Assembly: GCA_031289325.1 (NCBI GenBank)
Contig: JAITPS010000193.1
Coordinates: 1 to 17,841 of the forward strand
DNA length: 17,841 nucleotides
Origin: Candidatus Methanovirga meridionalis
Lineage (GTDB): Archaea > Methanobacteriota > Methanobacteria > Methanobacteriales > Methanobacteriaceae
Reading direction: 5' to 3'
In this document: piece by piece, positions 8,347-16,673 of the stretch
Numbering within the stretch: the stretch's first letter is position 1
Layout of the letters: each line of letters begins with the position of its first letter
Translations under genes and position numbers: made by a program
The notes under the pieces: generated by a model
What the model saw: only the letters and a program-made list of their open reading frames with translations
Told to the model about the DNA's origin: nothing
Databases searched by the model: none

Positions 8347-9318
8347 ATGAAGTCTCCATTATATATAAATTCCCATGGAAAATTATCAAGAAAAGGCAAT
8401 ACACTTTATTTTATAAGTGAAGATGTTAAAAAATCATTACCTATCCATTCAATTAGTGAAATTAATTGTCATGCGAAAGTATCATTAAGTTCTGGTGCTT
8501 CAACCATCCTTATGAAAGAAGGAATCCCTACACATTTTTTTAATAAATATGGATACTATGAAGGTTCGTTATACCCAAAAATACAACTTAATTCTGGTTT
8601 GATCGTTGTTAAACAATCAGAATATTATTCTAATCATGAAAAAAGGAATTTTATAGCTGAAGAATTTGTTAAAGGGATCAAACATAATACAGAGATGACA
8701 TTAAAATATTACTTAAAAAAAGGTAAAAATGTTGAAGAATATTTAAATAAGATTAAATCTGAAAATATAAGTGGTGATGTATCTCAAATAATGAGTAGTG
8801 AAGGTAGGATTTGGAACAACTATTATCAAAGTTTTAATCATATATTAAAAAAATTTCAATTTGATAAAAGGGAAATTAGACCTCCTACTTCAGAAATAAA
8901 TTCTTTAATTTCATTTGGAAACTCTTTGTTATATTCAACAACACTTTCAGAAATTTATCATACATACCTACATCCATCAGTAAGTTTTTTACATGAACCT
9001 TCAGAGAGAAGATTTTCTTTGGCTTTAGATATATCAGACATTTTTAAACCAATTATTGTCAGTAGGATAATTTTTAAGTTAATTAATAATAATATGATTT
9101 CAGAAAAGCATTTTGAGCATGATATAGGTGTTTTACTCAATGAAAAAGGCAGAAAAATTTTTCTTACAGAATACCAAAAAAAATTAGAAACAACAGTTAA
9201 ACACAAAACTTTAAATAAGAAGGTTTCATATAAATATCTTTTAAGGCTTGAATGTTATAAATTAATTAAGCATATTTTAAAAGATAAAGAATATGAGAGC
9301 TTTAGGATGTGGTGGTGA
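8347..9318 (+). CDS. cas1: CRISPR integrase Cas1
   Basis: Cas1 is the catalytic subunit that joins new spacers to the first repeat. The 323-residue protein begins MKSPLYINSHGKLSRKGNTL, the normal Cas1 N-terminal beta domain. The metal ligands expected in the family are visible: Glu152 in SSEGRIW, His216 in FLHEPSE, and an acidic residue in LALDISD (Asp228 or Asp231). An upstream ATG at 8299 would overlap cas4 and add 16 residues not typical of Cas1, so ATG 8347 is preferred; its ribosome site is weak. The stop overlaps the cas2 ATG by one base (TGATG), a classic coupling arrangement. Confidence 0.95.
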   Translation: MKSPLYINSHGKLSRKGNTLYFISEDVKKSLPIHSISEINCHAKVSLSSGASTILMKEGIPTHFFNKYGYYEGSLYPKIQLNSGLIVVKQSEYYSNHEKRNFIAEEFVKGIKHNTEMTLKYYLKKGKNVEEYLNKIKSENISGDVSQIMSSEGRIWNNYYQSFNHILKKFQFDKREIRPPTSEINSLISFGNSLLYSTTLSEIYHTYLHPSVSFLHEPSERRFSLALDISDIFKPIIVSRIIFKLINNNMISEKHFEHDIGVLLNEKGRKIFLTEYQKKLETTVKHKTLNKKVSYKYLLRLECYKLIKHILKDKEYESFRMWW

Positions 9319-9578
9319 TGTATGTTATAATTGTTTATGATATTGGAGTTGAAAGAATCAATAAAATCCATAAATACTTAAAAACAACTGTTCATTGGAT
9401 TCAAAATTCAGTTTTTGAAGGAGAATTATCAAAATCTCAATTAAAAAAGCTTAAAATGGATTTAATTGAGATTATTGACAAAGATATTGATTCAGTTATA
9501 ATATTCCAATTTCCAAAAAAATTCCTAAAAAAAGATATTTTAGGTGTGGAAAAAAATTCAATTGACTTTATTCTGTAG
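9318..9578 (+). CDS. cas2: CRISPR adaptation protein Cas2
   Basis: Cas2 forms the dimer that bridges two Cas1 dimers and measures spacer length. The 86-residue protein begins MYVIIVYDIG, with the conserved aspartate at residue 8 after the first beta strand, and ends in the short strand region FQFPKKF to the C-terminus. ATG 9318 overlaps the cas1 stop; the GTG codons at 9309, 9312 and 9315 precede it but would add only valines. AGGATG (9304-9309) may act as the ribosome site. It is the last gene of the operon, and the leader starts immediately after it. Confidence 0.95.
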   Translation: MYVIIVYDIGVERINKIHKYLKTTVHWIQNSVFEGELSKSQLKKLKMDLIEIIDKDIDSVIIFQFPKKFLKKDILGVEKNSIDFIL

Positions 9579-9682
9579 TCCACCTTTATATAGTCAATAC
9601 ATTATTATAAGATAACTTTCATTCACCCTAATTTTAAGAAAATTCCATAGTTTATTGGCAAAAATACGGATTTTTCGACTCG
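9579..9682 (+). promoter_or_regulatory. CRISPR leader with TATA box
   Basis: This 104-base stretch between cas2 and the first repeat is the leader. TTTATATA (9585-9592) matches the archaeal TATA box and would start transcription near 9612-9618, about 70 bases before the first repeat. Direction is supported by perfect repeats at this end, decayed repeats at the other, and the repeat ending ATGTAAAC, which resembles the ATTGAAAC handle of many type I-B systems. Integration of new spacers is expected at 9682/9683. Confidence 0.75.
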
Positions 9683-10946
9683 GTTTAAAATAGACTTTAT
9701 AGTATGTAAACGAGGAATTTTAGTCTATAAAAATCTCATTGTGATTAAGTTTAAAATAGACTTTATAGTATGTAAACAAATCATTATAAAACCTCCAAAT
9801 TCAATATAAACTAAGTTTAAAATAGACTTTATAGTATGTAAACAAATAATAAAAACCTTTATATTGTAGTCTTAATAAATAGTTTAAAATAGACTTTATA
9901 GTATGTAAACAGTTATAGTAAATTCTATAACATGATAAGAACAGTTTATGGTTTAAAATAGACTTTATAGTATGTAAACATGGTATTGTGTTTGTGTATA
10001 GTAAGTATTCATATATGTTTAAAATAGACTTTATAGTATGTAAACATGGATACAAACCAAGCAGTGTAGGAATCCAACACAGAGGTTTAAAATAGACTTT
10101 ATAGTATGTAAACCTACAACCAAGTTTTTATTATGAATACAATGAGAATGTTTAAAATAGACTTTATAGTATGTAAACCAATTAATCCAAAGGTATACTC
10201 CAAATCTTCCAATTGTGTTTAAAATAGACTTTATAGTATGTAAACAAATGAATTAAATAGTTCTCAGGAATGAATAGAAATGAGTTTAAAATAGACTTTA
10301 TAGTATGTAAACCATGAATGAAAGAACCAGCATAAATTTAAAAATTAAAGTTTAAAATAGACTTTATAGTATGTAAACTAGTTAGTTTATTTAAATGTTA
10401 TAAGATGAATGATATGTTTAAAATAGACTTTATAGTATGTAAACTATAGTAATCTTAATAAATACAATATTAAATTATTTAAGTTTAAAATAGACTTTAT
10501 AGTATGTAAACATCTACCCAGGGTATGGCTATTTAAACTGTTACCCGGTTTAAAATAGACTTTATAGTATGTAAACAAGGTAGTATATAAAGGTTCCTAT
10601 AAATGATAAAATCTTAGTTTAAAATAGACTTTATAGTATGTAAACGAAATAAATCTCGCGGGTAACAGTTTAAATAGCCATACGTTTAAAATAGACTTTA
10701 TAGTATGTAAACTTTGGGGGATGGTTTTGTGGTGGTTTGATATGTTTTGGTTTAAAATAGACTTTATAGTATGTAAACATAAATAGGGCATTATTAATCG
10801 CCCCAGTATATATTTGTTTAAAATAGACTTTATAGTATGTAAACAACATAACATCCCACATAGATTTATATGGGACACAACGTTTAAAATAGACTTTATA
10901 GTATGTAAACCTTATTTTACTATTAGTAAAGGTTCCGCCTCTTACT

Positions 10947-10975
10947 GATTAAAATAGACTTTATAGTATGTAATC
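10947..10975 (+). repeat. variant CRISPR repeat (unit 20) with paired end changes
   Basis: This unit begins GATTA instead of GTTTA and ends TAATC instead of TAAAC; the middle is unchanged. The two substitutions, at repeat positions 2 and 28, are complementary, so the terminal inverted repeat is kept. The crRNA of spacer 20 would carry the handle ATGTAATC. Neighbouring units are standard. Confidence 0.95.
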
Positions 10976-13900
10976 TAAGATTATACACTATAATAATATA
11001 AGATGAATGATGTTTAAAATAGACTTTATAGTATGTAAACCAAATAAAAAGCTTTAACTGGTTCTAATCAACAAACAAAGTTTAAAATAGACTTTATAGT
11101 ATGTAAACATATACTATTTATTTTAGTTAGTATATAAAGGTTTCTAGTTTAAAATAGACTTTATAGTATGTAAACCCTTGTAACTGCTGTATTTGGAAGT
11201 AATTAGTTTCACCAAGTTTAAAATAGACTTTATAGTATGTAAACCCTTTACTCACATTAGTCAAAGCACTTAATGTAACATAGTTTAAAATAGACTTTAT
11301 AGTATGTAAACTTTGGTCTGGTAAGGGTGGTTATACGACAGCTTCTTAGTTTAAAATAGACTTTATAGTATGTAAACACACAATAGTTCTATGTATTCAC
11401 CAGACACCCCCCAAAGTTTAAAATAGACTTTATAGTATGTAAACATCACTTCCTTTACTTATTTTGCATGTTAAAACCTGTGTTTAAAATAGACTTTATA
11501 GTATGTAAACCTGCAATATCTGGCAATTGTCCCCGCTGAGACTTTATAGTTTAAAATAGACTTTATAGTATGTAAACAATTAATTAAATTAAATTAAATA
11601 AATACTGGGGCGGTTGTTTAAAATAGACTTTATAGTATGTAAACTCACAACTGCCACGACTGCTGCAATAGCCAATACAATGTTTAAAATAGACTTTATA
11701 GTATGTAAACACACTGAAGGCTGTTGATTCACCAGCACCGAATGTTAAGTTTAAAATAGACTTTATAGTATGTAAACTATACTATTATGATAAATATAAT
11801 ATTAAATTAATTAAAGTTTAAAATAGACTTTATAGTATGTAAACCACTTGCAACATCTAATAAATCAATACTGAATGTTACTTTGTTTAAAATAGACTTT
11901 ATAGTATGTAAACTTTGTAACTTATAAAAATATCTTCCATGCACCAAAACGTTTAAAATAGACTTTATAGTATGTAAACAGTTTAAAAAAAGTGCATAAT
12001 AGACAATATTTGCACAGAGTTTAAAATAGACTTTATAGTATGTAAACAGGGAAAAAATCATAACTTGATATTCCTTGATGACACAGTTTAAAATAGACTT
12101 TATAGTATGTAAACGATGATCATGGAAAAAATAGCTATTTAATTGAAACGAGTTTAAAATAGACTTTATAGTATGTAAACAAATGAGTGAAGTAACAAAT
12201 AATGGATTATATACAAGTTTAAAATAGACTTTATAGTATGTAAACCTATCACAATATATTGTTTTGGTTCTTGTTAACTGGTTTAAAATAGACTTTATAG
12301 TATGTAAACAGTGATAGGGAGAGTATAGGTTTTGCTTTTGATACTGTTTAAAATAGACTTTATAGTATGTAAACATGTTTATTTAAATTTATATTATTAA
12401 TTTAATTTTTAGTTTAAAATAGACTTTATAGTATGTAAACCTACAAACCCAAATAACATTACTACACCACACATAAACAGTTTAAAATAGACTTTATAGT
12501 ATGTAAACAAATATAAAGTTTTAAATTAAGTGTTTATTATTTATTAGTTTAAAATAGACTTTATAGTATGTAAACAAGATTTGAAACGGGGAGATATTAC
12601 AGAGTCATTTAAGTTTAAAATAGACTTTATAGTATGTAAACAGCTTAGTATATAAAGGTTTCTATAACTTATAAAATGTTTAAAATAGACTTTATAGTAT
12701 GTAAACTCAATATGTATATGTAAGCCAGCGATACAGTCATCGGAAGTTTAAAATAGACTTTATAGTATGTAAACAGGTATTTCCTTCGAATAACAGGCAG
12801 TTAGTAAGTATAGTTTAAAATAGACTTTATAGTATGTAAACCAATTGTTAAAAACCGCCCCAGTAGTACTATATACAGTTTAAAATAGACTTTATAGTAT
12901 GTAAACAGTGAACCATGTATACTATCATCAATATACCCCACATAGTTTAAAATAGACTTTATAGTATGTAAACATCTTGCTTTCACTTGATATTTACTAT
13001 CACAATATATGTTTAAAATAGACTTTATAGTATGTAAACAAGATGAAGATTCCTAAAAAATAAAATCAATGATATAGTTTAAAATAGACTTTATAGTATG
13101 TAAACATATCTATGTTTGCAGTATTTGCATTGCACCCTATTAAGTTTAAAATAGACTTTATAGTATGTAAACGAACTAATAATACTATAACTATAAGTGG
13201 AGACATACATGTTTAAAATAGACTTTATAGTATGTAAACATAGTGAAAGGCCCCCAGAAACCATCATACACCCATTGGTTTAAAATAGACTTTATAGTAT
13301 GTAAACCCGATAATAATAAGATATTGTGAACCATAAGGAATAGTTTAAAATAGACTTTATAGTATGTAAACTAAAGATGAGGATGGTAAAAATCAAGTTG
13401 ATGCATTAGGTTTAAAATAGACTTTATAGTATGTAAACTAATGAAACTTTAGGTACTTATAATGTTGATTTAAAGTTTAAAATAGACTTTATAGTATGTA
13501 AACTCTTTAAATAAATGATGTATTTTTAGAATTAAACTATTATGTTTAAAATAGACTTTATAGTATGTAAACTCCCATAAAGCTATACTTAACTTACACA
13601 ATTTATGATGTTTAAAATAGACTTTATAGTATGTAAACTATACTAAGAGAAGAGAAATACACTATACTTTCAACCGGTTTAAAATAGACTTTATAGTATG
13701 TAAACATAGTGTTTTTAATTACCTACTTAAATTGTTTGAGTGTTTAAAATAGACTTTATAGTATGTAAACATGTTATTGCTATTAGTATTGCTATGGTCT
13801 CCACTAGTTTAAAATAGACTTTATAGTATGTAAACTCTAAATCTAAGATGATAGTATTCGTGGTTAAATGGTTTAAAATAGACTTTATAGTATGTAAACG

Positions 13901-14071
13901 CAGTGATTATGACCTTGAATATGATACTTTTATTTAGTTTAAAATAGACTTTATAGTATGTAAACATGCTGATAGTGTTAGTGAATTTGAAATATATAAT
14001 ACAGTTTAAAATAGACTTTATAGTATGTAAACATGATAATAGCTGTAATATTACATTTGACAGCAAAACAA

Positions 14072-14350
14072 GTTTAAATAGACTTTATAGCATGTAAAAT
14101 AGATTATGAAGTATTAGCTTATGTAGTTAATCAAATCGTTTAAAATAGAATTTATAGTACCTAAACCATTTTTAAAAGTGCTTTTACATTTTGTAAAAAA
14201 TTTAAAATAGAATTTATAGTATGTAAACTTAATATTCTTATAAGTCAATGGTAACTTACTAAAATCGTTTAAAATAGACTTTACAGTATGTAAGCTTATA
14301 AAAATGTTTATAATAAACAAATTATTGATCATAGTCTAAAATAGACTTAT
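14072..14350 (+). repeat. degenerate distal CRISPR repeats (units 67-71)
   Basis: These are the oldest units. Unit 67 (14072-14099) lacks one A, has T to C in the centre and has lost its final C. Unit 68 (14138-14166) and unit 69 (14200-14228) share C to A at repeat position 13; unit 68 also has altered bases before the handle, and unit 69 starts with A. Unit 70 (14267-14295) has two T/C- or A/G-type changes. Unit 71 (14334-14350) keeps only about 17 bases. Such decay is usual at the trailer end. Confidence 0.9.
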
Positions 14351-14377
14351 TGTTCTCCTCAACCACTTAGTAATATT

Positions 14378-15613
14378 CTATAATTTAATCTTAGACATTC
14401 TATCCATAGCTTCTTTAGTGTTTTCTAAGGTATTAAAAGCAGTTAATCTTAAGTATCCTTCACCACTCAATCCAAATCCTGAGCCTGCTGTTCCAACAAT
14501 ATTGGCTTCGTTTAAAAGAAGATCAAAGAAGTCCCAGGATTTCATATTGTTAGGGGTTTTTACCCAGATATATGGTGAATTAACTCCACCATAAATATTT
14601 AAGCCTAAATTTGATAAACTGTTGCGAATTATTTTAGCATTCTCCATGTAGTAATCAATGTTTTCTTTTATTTCTTTTTTGCCTTCTATTGAAAATGTAG
14701 CTTCAGCAGCTTTTTGTACTGGATAAGAAACACCATTAAATTTTGTGGTTTGTCGTCTGTTCCATAATTCATTTACAGAAATCTTTTCACCATTTGAACT
14801 TAAACCATAAAGTTCTTTTGGAACAATTGTATATGCACACCGTGTACCAGTAAATCCAGCAGTTTTTGAAAAGCTTCTAAATTCAATAGCTACTTCTTTA
14901 GCTCCATCAATTTCATAAATACTGTGTGGAACATCATTTTCTCTTATAAATGATTCATAAGCAGCATCAAAAAGGATAATAGAGTTATTTTCCTTTGCAA
15001 ACTCTACAAATTTAGATAATTGGTCTTTATTTAATGTTGTTCCAGTAGGATTATTTGGAAAACAAAGATAAATTAAATCAACAGGTTCCTTTGGAAGTTC
15101 GGGAATAAAATTGTTCTCTTGTGTACATGACATATAAACTATGGAACTATAAGTTCCATTATTAGTTATTGAACCTCCTCTACCAGCCATAACATTTGTA
15201 TCCACATAAACTGGATATATAGGATCAGTAACACATACTTTATTATCTAAACCAAAAATTTCTTGAATGTTACCTGTATCACACTTAGCACCATCACTAA
15301 TAAAAACCTCATCGGTATCTATATTAATACCAGATGGTTTAAAATCATTTTTAATAATGGCTTCCACTAAAAATGAATATCCTTGTTCTGGCCCATACCC
15401 TCTAAATGAATTAAAATCACTCATTTCATCAACCGCATCTTTAAATGCTTTTATAACAGTTTTTGATAGTGGTTTAGTAACATCCCCTATACCCATTTTA
15501 ATTACATTTTTATCAGGATTTTCATTTTGAAAGTTTTCTAATCTTCTTGCTATATCCACAAACAAATAGCTATCCTGCAATAAAAGATAATTATCATTTA
15601 TAGTCACACTCAT
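14378..15613 (-). CDS. dapL: LL-diaminopimelate aminotransferase DapL
   Basis: DapL converts tetrahydrodipicolinate directly to LL-diaminopimelate using glutamate, a one-step route to lysine used by many methanogens. The 411-residue protein has class I aminotransferase landmarks: FPNNPTG (185-191), DAAYE (Asp216), the PLP lysine in SFSKTAGFTGTR (Lys250) and the substrate arginine in GYLRLTAF (Arg389). MGIGDVTKPL (40-49) and GYGPEQGY are typical of DapL. AGGAG lies seven bases before the ATG. It converges on the CRISPR trailer, its stop only 27 bases from the last repeat remnant. It is a housekeeping gene, not part of the defence system, but lies within the long inverted repeat. Confidence 0.93.
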   Translation of the reverse strand: MSVTINDNYLLLQDSYLFVDIARRLENFQNENPDKNVIKMGIGDVTKPLSKTVIKAFKDAVDEMSDFNSFRGYGPEQGYSFLVEAIIKNDFKPSGINIDTDEVFISDGAKCDTGNIQEIFGLDNKVCVTDPIYPVYVDTNVMAGRGGSITNNGTYSSIVYMSCTQENNFIPELPKEPVDLIYLCFPNNPTGTTLNKDQLSKFVEFAKENNSIILFDAAYESFIRENDVPHSIYEIDGAKEVAIEFRSFSKTAGFTGTRCAYTIVPKELYGLSSNGEKISVNELWNRRQTTKFNGVSYPVQKAAEATFSIEGKKEIKENIDYYMENAKIIRNSLSNLGLNIYGGVNSPYIWVKTPNNMKSWDFFDLLLNEANIVGTAGSGFGLSGEGYLRLTAFNTLENTKEAMDRMSKIKL

Positions 15614-15676
15614 ATTAATTCTCCTTATTTGTAAGTTTATTTTAAAATTAAATATTGCTTAAAATTACTTATTTAT

Positions 15677-15730
15677 TTAGTTAATCATTTTTAAATTTAC
15701 TTATTAGTTAATCATTTTTAAATTTACTTA
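15677..15730. repeat. 27-bp perfect tandem repeat, two copies
   Basis: Two identical 27-bp units, 15677-15703 and 15704-15730, each begin TTAGTTAATC and end AATTTACTTA. They lie upstream of dapL, possibly in its 5' leader. No function is recognised. Confidence 0.85.
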
Positions 15731-15755
15731 TTTTTTATTCTATTAATAATGGAAG

Positions 15756-15765
15756 TTATATACTA
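15756..15765 (-). promoter_or_regulatory. possible TATA box of dapL
   Basis: On the minus strand this reads TAGTATATAA, similar to an archaeal TATA box. It would give a 5' leader of about 120 bases that includes both 27-bp repeats. Other AT-rich strings closer to the gene are also possible, so this is a motif match only. Confidence 0.3.
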
Positions 15766-15882
15766 TTTATTTAACCCTATAATCTTGAAATGAAATATAT
15801 TATATCACTTAAAATATGTACAATCCTTTAAATAATATAAAAATTGTTTCTATTAAATATATTTCCTGATAAAAGTATCAAT

Positions 15883-16182
15883 TAAGTGGGTTTGATAAAG
15901 TTCTTAATAAATAGCTTTTTTAAAAATAAATATTATTAAAAAATATTTATCTAAAATTATTTATATTAATTAAAATAAATTTATATTATTTAAAATTATA
16001 GATTTTCATAAAATAATATTTAAAATTATAGATTTTCATAAAATAATATTTAAAATTATAGGTTTTCATAAAATAATATTTAAAATTATAGATTTTTATA
16101 AAATAATATTTAAAATTAAATAATTTTTAAGATTAAATAATTTAATAAAAAAAATTTATCATTCAAAATTTAAGAACTTTTC
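15883..16182. repeat. right arm of long inverted repeat
   Basis: This is the inverted counterpart of 672-890. It is about 80 bases longer, mainly because a 30-bp unit found once in the left arm is present four times here, plus a short insertion near 16122-16138. Outside the arms the flanks no longer match. No ORF of note lies in it. Confidence 0.75.
15991..16110. repeat. 30-bp tandem repeat, four copies
   Basis: Four consecutive 30-bp units (15991, 16021, 16051, 16081), each beginning TAAAATTATAG and ending AAATAATATT. Units 1 and 2 are identical; unit 3 has one A to G change and unit 4 one C to T. A partial fifth copy follows. It looks like recent slippage or unequal-exchange expansion inside the right arm. 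Confidence 0.95.
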
Positions 16183-16293
16183 CATAACGAATATACAATA
16201 AAATATTAAGTTTGATAAAATCTTCAATTCACAAATTACATGATCAATCAAAAGAAAAATATTAAATATAAATATGTTTGATAATTCTATAGT
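16183..16293. other. non-coding AT-rich stretch with inverted repeat
   Basis: No gene is seen. GTTTGATA recurs at 15890, 16210 and 16276. The last copy forms an 8-bp inverted repeat with TATCAAAC at 16310-16317, with a 26-base spacer that contains the ATG at 16294. It could be an operator or hairpin; this is speculative. Confidence 0.35.
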
Positions 16294-16519
16294 ATGATAA
16301 CAAAAGAAATATCAAACAAAAATAATTTGTTTGAAGAAGTATTTAACAATTGTGTTAATTTTGGTGAAGATAATAAGATCACTTTTAGATGTAAGTGTCC
16401 CTATATCTTTTGTGTTTGAACTTAAAAAAGCATTTAAAACTAATTTCAGATTTATTATAAGCAAGATTATGATTGTTGCCAATTGTTGTTTTCAACTATA
16501 TGCCAAAGTACATGGATAA
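16294..16519 (+). pseudogene. doubtful small ORF or degenerate coding remnant
   Basis: I do not recognise this. One frame gives a 41-residue ORF (16294-16419) beginning MITKEISNKNNLFEEVF and containing CKCPYIFC, a small cysteine cluster. An overlapping frame from TTG 16331 runs to 16519 and continues in protein-like fashion after the first stops (FELKKAFKTNF). The two could be pieces of one frameshifted gene, such as a transposase remnant, but no family motif is visible. Neither has a ribosome site. The sequence from 16520 to 16655 looks empty. Confidence 0.2.
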
Positions 16520-16673
16520 ACATCAAAAACATAATTAAGTTGGATTATTTTCTCATGATACACTTGTTGCACCTTGTAATCTTTTATATTTTTTAAAAAT
16601 AGATTAGAATCAAAATTTTCAGGATTAATACATATTTTAAAAAATATACTTATAATTGGAGGATTTTAATACA

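Larger units (their letters stand above)
9683..14350 (+). CRISPR. type I-B CRISPR array, 29-bp repeat, 71 units and 70 spacers
   Basis: The repeat is 29 bp, beginning GTTTAAAATAG and ending AGTATGTAAAC. Its ends form a 5-bp inverted repeat, GTTTA/TAAAC. ACTTTATAGT can form a small 3-bp hairpin just before the 8-base handle ATGTAAAC, the expected Cas6 cut. I count 65 identical units, one variant (unit 20, 10947-10975), four degenerate units from 14072, and a truncated unit at 14334-14350. Spacers are 35-40 bp, except 33 bp for spacer 68. The minus-strand ORFs across it, with repeated LHTIKSILN peptides, are repeat translation artefacts. Several spacers overlap or resemble one another. Confidence 0.99.

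Noticed and set aside
8958..9206. Minus-strand ORF inside cas1
   Set aside because: It lies over the Cas1 active-site region, which is plainly coded on the + strand.
9801..14332. Minus-strand ORFs across the array with repeated peptides such as LHTIKSILN and FTYYKVYFK
   Set aside because: They are translations of the CRISPR repeat in different frames; breaks match spacers, not genes.
15267..15530. Plus-strand ORF inside dapL
   Set aside because: A shadow of dapL on the opposite strand.
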